DNA of 64,000 nt. Origin: Pseudomonas sp. stari2. Lineage in GTDB: Bacteria; Pseudomonadota; Gammaproteobacteria; Pseudomonadales; Pseudomonadaceae. The DNA is taken from the NCBI RefSeq assembly GCF_040760005.1, contig NZ_CP099760.1, positions 1,855,501 through 1,919,500 on the forward strand, given 5' to 3'. A model generated the notes under the pieces. The model was not told where the DNA came from, did no database searches, and saw only the letters and a program-made list of their open reading frames with translations. Each line of letters opens with the position of its first letter. Within the stretch, counting starts at the first letter, position 1. This document shows positions 52,750-60,197 of this stretch, piece after piece. A program made the position numbers and the translations under genes.

Positions 52750-53775
52750 ATGAACCTGAGTGAACCCCGCGAGCTGGCGCCCCTGCTTGAATCCTTTCTG
52801 TTGGCCTCGGGAAAGCCGCAGACCCTTGAACGCCTGTACGAGTTGTTCGAGGAAGGCGAACGGCCGGAACCGCCGGTCTTCAAGAAAGCCCTGACCCTGC
52901 TCGGCAAGTCCTGCGAGGGGCGAGCGTTTGAGCTCGTGGAGGTTGCCTCCGGCTATCGCCTGCAGATTCGCGAGAAGTTCGCGCCATGGGTCGGCCGACT
53001 GTGGGAAGAGCGCCCGCAGCGTTATTCCCGAGCCTTGCTGGAAACCATGGCGCTGATCGCCTATCGCCAGCCGATCACCCGAGGCGAGATCGAAGACGTG
53101 CGAGGCGTGGCGGTCAACACCAACATCGTCAAGACGCTGATGGAGCGCGAGTGGATCCGCGTCGTCGGTTATCGCGACGTGCCGGGCAAACCGGCGATGT
53201 TCGCGACCACCAAACTATTCCTCGATCATTTCAACCTCAAGAGCCTCGACGAATTGCCGCCGCTGGCGGAGTTGCGTGAGATCGAGCCGGATCCGGTGCT
53301 CGACTTCGACGACGCTCCCGTACCTGCAGGCTTGCAGGAGCAGGCCGATGCCAGCGCCGAGCCGGAAGAGCCGAAAGAGGAAACCAGTTTCCACAGCTTG
53401 CTGCTGGAACTGGACAGCATGGAGGAGGGGATCAAGACCGACTTCGACGACTTGCTGCGTGATGTCGCGGATGGCGAGCCGATGTCGTCGGGGTTTGAGT
53501 CCGATTCGCTCGAACCGTCGGTCGAGGCAGAGGCCGAAGCAGAGCCGGAGGTCGATTTTGAGCCTGAATCGGAATTTGAGCCTGAGTTTGAGCCCGAGCC
53601 TGAGCAGGAAGACGATGTGCTCGGCGTGGCTGAAGCCCGGGAAAAACTGCTGGCCGCTGTCGCCCGCCTCGAACGACCCGCACCAGAACCTGAGGAAGAA
53701 CTGAGCGAAGAAGAAGCCGAAGCCCGCGCCCTGGCCGAAGCCATCGAAGCCGAACGCCGCGAGTTCGAAGATTGA
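52750..53775 (+). CDS. scpB: Segregation and condensation protein B with long acidic C-terminal tail
   Basis: A 341-residue ScpB. Two winged helices occupy about 1-180 (PLLESFLLASGKPQTLERLYELFEEG, METMALIAYRQPITRGEIEDVRGVAVNTNI, TTKLFLDHFNLKSLDELPPL). The remaining ~160 residues are a low-complexity Glu/Pro-rich tail (EAEAEPEVDFEPESEFEPEF), roughly doubling the size relative to the compact E. coli-type or Bacillus protein. Such tails vary between pseudomonads. It partners ScpA in the condensin complex. Confidence 0.93.
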   Translation: MNLSEPRELAPLLESFLLASGKPQTLERLYELFEEGERPEPPVFKKALTLLGKSCEGRAFELVEVASGYRLQIREKFAPWVGRLWEERPQRYSRALLETMALIAYRQPITRGEIEDVRGVAVNTNIVKTLMEREWIRVVGYRDVPGKPAMFATTKLFLDHFNLKSLDELPPLAELREIEPDPVLDFDDAPVPAGLQEQADASAEPEEPKEETSFHSLLLELDSMEEGIKTDFDDLLRDVADGEPMSSGFESDSLEPSVEAEAEAEPEVDFEPESEFEPEFEPEPEQEDDVLGVAEAREKLLAAVARLERPAPEPEEELSEEEAEARALAEAIEAERREFED

Positions 53776-53777
53776 GC

Positions 53778-53969
53778 ATGAGCTCGACCAAAGACCCGTG
53801 CATCAGCCTATGCAAGTTCAGCGACGACGTCTGCCTTGGCTGCGGTCGCAGCAAGCGCGAGATCAGGGCCTGGAAGAAACTCGACAAGGACGACAAGCGC
53901 ACGGTGCTCGCCGAAGCTTCGCTGCGCCTGATCAAGCTCGGCGCCACCGGTCGGCGGAAAAAGAAATAA
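53778..53969 (+). CDS. DUF1289 family small protein
   Basis: A 63-residue cysteine-containing protein: CISLCKFSDDVCLGCGRSKREIRAW carries the four spaced cysteines typical of DUF1289, probably a zinc or metal site. The tail is very basic (GRRKKK). The ATG at 53778 lies two bases after the scpB stop, so it belongs to the same transcription unit. Function unknown. Confidence 0.85.
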   Translation: MSSTKDPCISLCKFSDDVCLGCGRSKREIRAWKKLDKDDKRTVLAEASLRLIKLGATGRRKKK

Positions 53970-54124
53970 CCTGGCCTCGATCGACTAGTCTCTGATGCGC
54001 GAACGAACACATCCGCGTATGATTCGCGACCCTTCGGCGATCCCTTCGCCCGAAAACCCAGATTTCAATGCTTCGGCAGGCCCAATCCAGAGCCGCTGAT
54101 CAGATCACACCGGGAGGTGCACAG

Positions 54125-55336
54125 ATGAGTGACAACCAGAAAGACGACCAGGAAATCGGCCCAGCAGGCGAAAAACTGCAGAAAGTCCTCGCCCGTATCG
54201 GCGTCGGCTCGCGCCGTGACGTAGAAGCGTGGATCAGCCAGGGCCGGATCAAGGTCAACGGCACAGAGGCCACCCTCGGCCTGCGCGTCGACATGCACGA
54301 CGCCATCACCATTGATGGCAAGGTCATCAAGCGCGAAGAGGCCGCCGAGTCGGTCCGCCGCGTGATCATGTACAACAAACCCGATGGCGAGATCTGCACC
54401 CGTGACGATCCGGAAGGCCGTCCGACCGTGTTCGACAAGCTGCCGCGTCCTAAAGAAGGGCGCTGGATCAACATCGGTCGTCTCGACATCAACACCACCG
54501 GTTTGCTGATGTTTACCACCGACGGTGAGCTGGCCAACCGTCTGATGCACCCGTCCTATGAAATGGACCGTGAGTACGCGGTACGTGTTCGCGGCGAAGT
54601 CGATGACGAGATGATCGAGCGCCTGAAGGCCGGCGTTGTGTTGGAAGACGGCCCTGCGCGTTTCACCGACATTCAACAGGCACCGGGCGGCGAAGGCTTC
54701 AACCACTGGTATCACTGCGTGGTGATGGAAGGTCGTAACCGTGAAGTGCGTCGTCTGTGGGAATCCCAGGGTCTGGTGGTCAGCCGCCTGAAGCGCGTGC
54801 GTTTCGGTCCGGTGTTCCTCAACTCCGACCTGCCGATGGGCCGCTGGCGCGAAATGAGCCAGTACGAAGTCGACGTGCTGAGCGCCGAAGTCGGTCTGAC
54901 CCCGGTGGCCATGCCGCAATTGAACGCCAAGAGCAAAGACAAGCTCGACCGCATGCAGCGCAAGTCGTCGCGCCCGATGCCTCGCACCGAGCGCGTGCGT
55001 ACCTTGCGTCCGGCCAATGGCGCACCGGCGGCTACCGGCCCGCGTACCGTGCGTGAGCCGCAGATCGAAGGCGAGCGTCCGGGTCGCAAGCCGGCAGCGC
55101 GTCCGGAGGGCGAGCGCGCTCCGCGTGGCCGTACCGAGCGCGGTGAGGGTCGTGCACCGACCGGTCGCGGTACGCCAGTGGCGGATCGTCCTGCCGAGAC
55201 CAAGCGTCCGGCCAAACCGGCACCGAAGCGTCCAGGCATCAAACTGGCTGACGATGACAAGCCGTCGGGCAAGCGTCGTGGCGCTCCGACCGGTTCCGGC
55301 CAGCGTCCGGGTTTCGGTCGCAAGAAGCCGGAATAA
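54125..55336 (+). CDS. rluB: 23S rRNA pseudouridine(2605) synthase RluB
   Basis: A 403-residue RsuA/RluB-family enzyme. An N-terminal S4 RNA-binding domain (EKLQKVLARIGVGSRRDVEAWISQGRIKVNG) precedes the catalytic domain with RLDINTTGLLMFTTDGELANRLMHPS, whose Asp is the nucleophile, and GRNREVRRLWESQGL. The last ~130 residues are an Arg/Pro/Gly-rich tail (RPMPRTERVRTLRPANGAP) absent from minimal homologues; it probably adds RNA affinity. AGGTG/GGGAGG precede the ATG at 54125. A strong terminator follows. Confidence 0.93.
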   Translation: MSDNQKDDQEIGPAGEKLQKVLARIGVGSRRDVEAWISQGRIKVNGTEATLGLRVDMHDAITIDGKVIKREEAAESVRRVIMYNKPDGEICTRDDPEGRPTVFDKLPRPKEGRWINIGRLDINTTGLLMFTTDGELANRLMHPSYEMDREYAVRVRGEVDDEMIERLKAGVVLEDGPARFTDIQQAPGGEGFNHWYHCVVMEGRNREVRRLWESQGLVVSRLKRVRFGPVFLNSDLPMGRWREMSQYEVDVLSAEVGLTPVAMPQLNAKSKDKLDRMQRKSSRPMPRTERVRTLRPANGAPAATGPRTVREPQIEGERPGRKPAARPEGERAPRGRTERGEGRAPTGRGTPVADRPAETKRPAKPAPKRPGIKLADDDKPSGKRRGAPTGSGQRPGFGRKKPE

Positions 55337-55380
55337 CGCAGATATAAGCTTCGAGCGGCACGCTTCAAGCTGAAAACAGA

Positions 55381-55410
55381 AACGCCAACCTCAAGGTTGG
55401 CGTTTTTTTT
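55381..55410 (+). terminator. Intrinsic terminator after rluB
   Basis: AACGCCAACC-TCAA-GGTTGGCG followed by nine T residues. Confidence 0.95.
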
Positions 55411-55482
55411 TGGATTTTTTATTTCTTTTTTTTGGGTGTTTTTTTCTTGTTTTAAAACAAAAAAATGACGCCTTTCAGATAG

Positions 55483-55494
55483 TTAGCCAGCTAA
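55483..55494. promoter_or_regulatory. Near-consensus SlyA/MarR-type site
   Basis: TTAGCCAGCTAA within an extended dyad GTTAGCCAGCTAAC (55482-55495), differing by one base from the recalled SlyA consensus TTAGCAAGCTAA. It lies about 200 bases upstream of the short reading frames at 55698 and 55745. Confidence 0.45.
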
Positions 55495-55697
55495 CGTCAA
55501 GCATCGGTCCCGGCTTCGAATGGTCAGGAGTGGAAACTTTACGTTACGCGCTGTCAGCGAATATTTACGAAAAAGCCCATGAAGCCCCGTGGATCCTGTG
55601 CTTCTTCCTGGCTGTAAGGAAAATCTGCCGAAGCCCCGTCCGCCGGGCCTGGCGCAGCGCTCTGGCATGCTTGTTTCAGGTTCGTTTGAGAGGTGAG

Positions 55698-55748
55698 ATG
55701 CGCCCCATGCCTGTCGTGCAGGTGCATAACAAGAAGGAGGCGCAATGA
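55698..55748 (+). CDS. Possible 16-codon leader frame overlapping the next start
   Basis: MRPMPVVQVHNKKEAQ, preceded by GAGGTGAG. Its stop codon overlaps the start of the following 48-codon frame (ATGA), and the AAGGAGG of that frame lies inside it. The arrangement suggests translational coupling, but both frames are too short for a firm call. Confidence 0.3.
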   Translation: MRPMPVVQVHNKKEAQ

Positions 55749-55891
55749 ACGCCGATATCCATTTTCACTTCTCTACGTGGGACGGATTTTCCATCGTCCA
55801 CGCCGATGGCCTGCAAAGGCCTGACTCAATTTTTGCAGCCGCCCGGGCCTCTCGGGGCGGACACACGCAATCCCGGCAACCGACACGCTGA
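55745..55891 (+). CDS. Possible small protein of 48 residues
   Basis: Starts MNADIHFHFSTWDGFSIVHADG and ends SRQPTR. AAGGAGG six bases before the ATG is one of the best ribosome-binding sites in the window. The second half is basic and low in complexity, so it may not be a folded protein. Not recognised; no homologue family comes to mind. Confidence 0.4.
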   Translation: MNADIHFHFSTWDGFSIVHADGLQRPDSIFAAARASRGGHTQSRQPTR

Positions 55892-56059
55892 TCCAGCGGG
55901 GTCTGGCAGCAGGGGGTTAGCGGTGTACAATGCGCCGCGTTTTAACTGTGACCCTCTGCGTAATCGCGCATACCTCAAGACTATCCGTCTTGTTCACTCC
56001 GTCGCGTCACGAGCGTGTCGGGTTCGATTTCGTCACAGATAAAAACAAACAGGTGACGC

Positions 56060-56122
56060 ATGACCGTTGTAATAAAGCTGAATTCCTGGTGCCTGCGCTG
56101 GGGTTTGATCAAGGTTGGTTGA
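56060..56122 (+). promoter_or_regulatory. Candidate leader peptide with Trp codons and hairpin upstream of aroP
   Basis: A 20-codon frame, MTVVIKLNSWCLRWGLIKVG, with AGGTG upstream and two TGG codons. A hairpin CAAGGTTG / CAACCTTG (56110-56135, 10-base loop) overlaps its stop codon, 48 bases before the aroP start. This layout is that of a translation-sensing leader; it was read by eye only. Confidence 0.35.
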
Positions 56123-56182
56123 AATCGCAACCTTGCAGCAACGTCTACTGAACATCATCAAACCTTGCGTGAGACCTTTTTC

Positions 56183-57601
56183 ATGAGTGGACAAAACTCG
56201 CAATCAGGCGAGCTGAAACGCGGCCTGAAAAATCGCCATATTCAACTGATCGCCCTCGGTGGCGCGATTGGTACCGGATTGTTCCTCGGCTCGGCCGGGG
56301 TGCTGAAATCCGCCGGCCCGTCGATGATCCTCGGCTATGCCATCTGCGGCTTCATCGCTTTCATGATCATGCGCCAGCTCGGCGAGATGATCGTCGAGGA
56401 GCCGGTGGCCGGTTCCTTCAGCCACTTTGCGCACAAGTACTGGGGCGGCTTCGCCGGTTTCCTTTCGGGCTGGAACTGCTGGATCCTGTACATCCTGGTG
56501 GGCATGTCGGAGCTGACCGCGGTCGGCAAGTACATCCACTACTGGGCGCCGGACATTCCGAGCTGGGTCACCGCGGCGGCGTTCTTCCTGCTGATCAACG
56601 CGATCAACCTGGCCAACGTGAAAGTCTTCGGTGAGGCCGAGTTCTGGTTCGCGATCATCAAGGTCGTGGCGATTGTCGGCATGATTGCTCTGGGCAGCTA
56701 TCTGCTGGTCAGCGGCCATGGCGGCCCGCAGGCGTCGGTCAGCAACCTGTGGTCCCACGGCGGCTTCTTCCCGAACGGCGTCAGCGGTCTGGTCATGGCC
56801 ATGGCGATCATCATGTTCTCCTTCGGCGGTCTGGAAATGCTCGGTTTCACCGCTGCCGAAGCCGACAAGCCGAAAACCGTGATCCCGAAAGCGATCAACC
56901 AGGTGATCTACCGGATCCTGATTTTCTACATCGGTGCACTGGTGATCCTGCTGTCGCTGACCCCATGGGACAGCCTGCTGGAAACCCTCAACGCGTCGGG
57001 CGATTCCTACAGCGGCAGCCCGTTCGTGCAGGTGTTCTCGATGCTCGGCAGCAACACCGCCGCGCACATCCTCAACTTCGTGGTCCTGACGGCGGCACTG
57101 TCGGTGTACAACAGCGGCACCTACTGCAACAGCCGTATGTTGCTGGGCATGGCCGAGCAGGGCGATGCGCCGAAAGGTCTGGCGAAGATCGACAAACGCG
57201 GCGTGCCGGTGCGTTCGATTCTGGCTTCGGCAGCGGTAACGCTGGTGGCTGTGCTGCTCAACTACCTGATTCCGCAACACGCGCTGGAACTGCTGATGTC
57301 GCTGGTGGTTGCAACGCTGGTGATCAACTGGGCGATGATCAGCTTCTCGCACTTCAAGTTCCGTCAGCACATGAACAAAACTAACCAGAAGCCGCTGTTC
57401 AAGGCGCTGTGGTACCCGTACGGCAACTACATCTGCCTGGCGTTCGTCGCGTTCATTCTGGGTGTGATGTTGCTGATCCCGGGCATCCAGATCTCGGTGT
57501 ATGCGATTCCGGTGTGGGTCGTGTTCATGTGGGTCTGCTACGTGATCAAGAACAAGCGTGGTGCGCAGCAAGCACTGTCTGCAGCAAGCGCTTCCAAATA
57601 A
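56183..57601 (+). CDS. aroP: Aromatic amino acid permease AroP
   Basis: A 472-residue APC-superfamily proton symporter with twelve membrane helices, closely following E. coli AroP as recalled: LKRGLKNRHIQLIALGGAIG at the N-terminus, MRQLGEMIVEEPVAGSFSHFAHKYWG, LTAVGKYIHYWAPDIPSWV, and VLTAALSVYNSGTYCNSRML. It should import phenylalanine, tyrosine and tryptophan across the inner membrane. The ATG at 56183 has only a weak ribosome-binding site. A long untranslated leader with a possible leader peptide precedes it, and a terminator follows. Confidence 0.9.
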   Translation: MSGQNSQSGELKRGLKNRHIQLIALGGAIGTGLFLGSAGVLKSAGPSMILGYAICGFIAFMIMRQLGEMIVEEPVAGSFSHFAHKYWGGFAGFLSGWNCWILYILVGMSELTAVGKYIHYWAPDIPSWVTAAAFFLLINAINLANVKVFGEAEFWFAIIKVVAIVGMIALGSYLLVSGHGGPQASVSNLWSHGGFFPNGVSGLVMAMAIIMFSFGGLEMLGFTAAEADKPKTVIPKAINQVIYRILIFYIGALVILLSLTPWDSLLETLNASGDSYSGSPFVQVFSMLGSNTAAHILNFVVLTAALSVYNSGTYCNSRMLLGMAEQGDAPKGLAKIDKRGVPVRSILASAAVTLVAVLLNYLIPQHALELLMSLVVATLVINWAMISFSHFKFRQHMNKTNQKPLFKALWYPYGNYICLAFVAFILGVMLLIPGIQISVYAIPVWVVFMWVCYVIKNKRGAQQALSAASASK

Positions 57602-57618
57602 GCGACGCTGCAGAAACA

Positions 57619-57646
57619 ACAAACCCGGCCAAGTGCCGGGTTTTTT
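57619..57646. terminator. Terminator between convergent aroP and SHMT-like genes
   Basis: AACCCGGC-CAAGT-GCCGGGTT followed by T6; an A-rich left flank would allow some use from the opposite strand. Confidence 0.93.
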
Positions 57647-57695
57647 GTGTTAGCAGATTCTGGAGGCTTCTCCGAGTTTCGAGCCACTCCAGCTG

Positions 57696-59045
57696 CTATG
57701 CGTAGTCAGTGATGGGATACAGCGCGCACAGCGCTTCGGTCTGTAGGCGGAATTGCTCCCTCAGTGTGGGGGCCAGCGTGTAATCCTGCTCGCCGAGCGG
57801 CGTCACATTGTCCAGGATCCGGCACATCAGATCGACAATCTGTCGACATCCCCGGGCGTCGATGTGGCGTTGCGCGATGGATCCGGTGCCGATGCGCAGC
57901 CCACTGGTCACGAGGGATGATCGGGTTTCGCCGGGGACGCGGTGTTTGTTCACGATGATCCCGCAGTGCTCCAGCGCCGCCTCTGCAATGGCGCCGGTGA
58001 TGCCGTTGCGCAACTGAAGCAGAACCGCGTGGTTTTCACTGCGCCCGCCCACAACCTCGTAGTCATGGGCCTGAAACGCACTGGCGAACTCATCGGCCGT
58101 GCTCCGGATCCGCGCCATGTAGGCGTCGAACTCTGCCGACCTTGCATAGCCAAGTGCCGCCGCCTTTGCCGCGATCATGTTGACGGCCGGCGCGCCCTGC
58201 ATTCCGGGAAACACGGCTTGATCAAGGGCACGACTGAAGGTCGTCCTCAGGCCGGGTACTTTGGTGTTCGCGTCCCGGCCGGAAAGGATCAGGCCGCCGC
58301 GGGGGCCCATGAGTTGCTTGTGTGTGCAGGTCGTGGTGACGTGTGCAACGTTGATCGGGCTCGGATGTCGCCCGGTGGCAACCAGTCCGGCGATGTGCGA
58401 AATATCAGCGAGCAGGATGGCCCCGGCTTCATCGGCAATCTCACGGAACCATTCGAAGTCCACTACCTGCGAATAGGCATTGGCACAGCACATGATGATG
58501 CGCGGGCGGTGGTCGAGGGCCAGTCGGCGTACCTGGTCGTAATCGATCAGACCTTCGGCGGTCGTGCCGTACTGGATCGCCTTGTAGTGGTCGCCCGAGA
58601 ATGCGGCGGTGTTGCCGTGGGTGAGATGGCCTCCGTGTTCGACGGCCATTCCCAGCAGCGTATCTCCCGGCTCAAGCAGGCCGGTGAGCACCTGGTAGTT
58701 GGCGTTCGACGCCGAGTGTGATTGCACGTTGGCGTACTGGGCGTCGAACAGCTCCCGAGCTCTTCGGATGGCCAGCGACTCGACCCGGGTGACGTTCTCG
58801 CACCCGGCGTTATAGCGCCTGCCGGGCATGCCCTCGGCCGTCACATTGACCAGCGCCGACGCCGATGCCACCAACGTGCGAGGCTTGACTGCGCAAGAGG
58901 AGGAGACCAGCGAGAGCGTCCGGTGTTGACGCGTGACTTCAGCGTCGAGGATCTGTGCGAGTTCGGCGTCTTCCGCCCGGAGATCCGCCAGGCCACGTCG
59001 CAGTAAATCGGCCTGATTCGGAAGCTGTTCGGTATTGACTGGCAT
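57696..59045 (-). CDS. Serine hydroxymethyltransferase-like PLP enzyme, divergent
   Basis: A 449-residue fold-type I PLP enzyme related to GlyA. Retained: SHSASNAN, DISHIAGL, the Schiff-base Lys in TTCTHKQLMGPRGG, and the carboxylate-binding Arg in SGLRIGTGS. Compared with E. coli GlyA by manual alignment, the folate/active-site segment KYAEGYPGKRYYGG reads VTAEGMPGRRYNAG here, so Tyr55 becomes Thr and Tyr65 becomes Asn while Glu57 and Tyr64 remain. It is also ~30 residues longer. This suggests a variant activity, such as an alpha-methylserine- or transaldolase-type reaction, rather than housekeeping GlyA. AAGGAA upstream supports the ATG at 59045. It is divergent from the AT-rich XRE/VUT islet. 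Confidence 0.8.
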   Translation of the reverse strand: MPVNTEQLPNQADLLRRGLADLRAEDAELAQILDAEVTRQHRTLSLVSSSCAVKPRTLVASASALVNVTAEGMPGRRYNAGCENVTRVESLAIRRARELFDAQYANVQSHSASNANYQVLTGLLEPGDTLLGMAVEHGGHLTHGNTAAFSGDHYKAIQYGTTAEGLIDYDQVRRLALDHRPRIIMCCANAYSQVVDFEWFREIADEAGAILLADISHIAGLVATGRHPSPINVAHVTTTCTHKQLMGPRGGLILSGRDANTKVPGLRTTFSRALDQAVFPGMQGAPAVNMIAAKAAALGYARSAEFDAYMARIRSTADEFASAFQAHDYEVVGGRSENHAVLLQLRNGITGAIAEAALEHCGIIVNKHRVPGETRSSLVTSGLRIGTGSIAQRHIDARGCRQIVDLMCRILDNVTPLGEQDYTLAPTLREQFRLQTEALCALYPITDYA

Positions 59046-59597
59046 TGTCTGTATTCCTTCCCTGTTTGTTGCGCGCAACCAACAATCGCGCGCCTTCCCT
59101 GGTCTTGCGTGTGCTCACCTGCGTCCATGTTCTGCCAAACGCCATACAGGCCGATCCGTGTTCTGGCGGCGATGCGCGCAAAACTAAAGCCTGTATAAAC
59201 AGCCGGTTTTCATGACCTCTGCTCGTAACCGTGAGGAGAGTATCGCCGGATGCATCATAGGTTTTTTGCTTGGGAATGCCACAAGATTAATCAGAAAAAT
59301 GAACATTGTTCAAATAAAATGATTCTTTTTGTCCCCCGGAAGGGTGTAAAACTGCGGCTCGGCAGGCGTGGCTTTCCGGTGCTGTGCGTGATGACAAGGA
59401 GAACTAACAAGTCAGTACAGACTTTGCTGGCCTGGACTATTCGGTGTTCGTTTAGTCGCTCAAGGAGGGAGGATGCTATGATCGCGCGCGGCTTTGATAC
59501 GGATGCAACTGTAATGACCCACTTGACTTGAGTGATCCAATAGCGAGCGCTCGGGGTGTGATGTCAATTACGGTTATAAATGGATGGTAAGCACTTC
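59046..59597. other. Divergent intergenic region between SHMT-like and XRE-family genes
   Basis: A 552-base region with a composition break: the SHMT-side third is G+C-rich and the middle AT-rich. It contains a partial dyad CTGTATAAACAG (59191-59202) and a 17-codon frame (59478-59531, MIARGFDTDATVMTHLT) after a very strong AAGGAGG. No conventional gene was seen. Confidence 0.5.
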
Positions 59598-60197
59598 ATG
59601 CACAGAAGAGAAAGATCGGAGAATCTGAAAAATAACATCAAGTACTTGATAAAAAGTCGTGGGGAGACGCAGCTGTCCTTGTGTAACTCCAGTGGCCTGA
59701 CTCGAACGACCATTTACAATATTCTCGAAGGGAAGGTGGTCAACGTACAGCAGTCCACGGTTCGCAAGATTTCTGATTTTTTTGGTGTTTCTTATGAAGA
59801 AATAGAAACGATTGATTTTGAAGAGAAGGAGATCATAGAAAGCAGTATTTCTCCGCAAGGGAATATGAACCCGGCGGCAGTACCTATTATAAAAGAGAGC
59901 CTGGTTATCCAGAGTCTGGATAAGAGGATAGGCGAGTTGGCCACGATTTACCCATTGACTTATTATTTCGGCACTTCCTTCAACTTGATAGGTGTTCTGC
60001 TGGAGAACGAGATCAATGGTTTGCATGAGCCAGGCGATCTATTGATCGTGCAGAAAGGTTCGTCGACCGGCGACAGGGAAAAGCTGGTGTATGACAAAAT
60101 CACAAACAGGCTGCTTATAACCCAAAAGTCCGACGTGGCTACGGATCGCATTTGTGTTGTAGGGGATATAATCGAGGAACGATTTAATGGGTTGTAG
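59598..60197 (+). CDS. XRE-family regulator with S24/LexA-like C-terminal domain
   Basis: A 199-residue regulator. The N-terminal helix-turn-helix is clear (NNIKYLIKSRGETQLSLCNSSGLTRTTIYNILEGKVVNVQQSTVRKISDFFGVS). The C-terminal ~100 residues (GNMNPAAVPIIKESLVIQ, LHEPGDLLIVQKGSSTGDREKLVYD) resemble S24-type sensor domains of phage-like repressors, without an obvious Ser/Lys autoprotease pair. The Met at 59598 is preferred over 59580, which has no ribosome-binding site. The gene is AT-rich compared with the chromosome and overlaps the following transporter gene by 11 bases, so it probably controls that transporter. Confidence 0.75.
   Translation: MHRRERSENLKNNIKYLIKSRGETQLSLCNSSGLTRTTIYNILEGKVVNVQQSTVRKISDFFGVSYEEIETIDFEEKEIIESSISPQGNMNPAAVPIIKESLVIQSLDKRIGELATIYPLTYYFGTSFNLIGVLLENEINGLHEPGDLLIVQKGSSTGDREKLVYDKITNRLLITQKSDVATDRICVVGDIIEERFNGL

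Larger units (their letters stand above)
55411..56182. other. Gene-poor region between rluB and aroP with short reading frames
   Basis: A 770-base stretch with poly-T and poly-A tracts (about 55400-55468), a palindrome TTGTTTTAAAACAA (55447-55460), a SlyA-like site (55483-55494), two overlapping short frames with good ribosome-binding sites (55698-55748 and 55745-55891) and a short frame with a hairpin before aroP (56060-56135). No conventional protein gene, tRNA or rRNA was seen. Confidence 0.6.

Noticed and set aside
59191..59202. LexA box upstream of the SHMT-like gene (CTGTATAAACAG)
   Set aside because: A LexA site needs CTGT-N8-ACAG; here the half-sites are only four bases apart. It might be an operator of the XRE/S24 protein, but a single copy is not enough.
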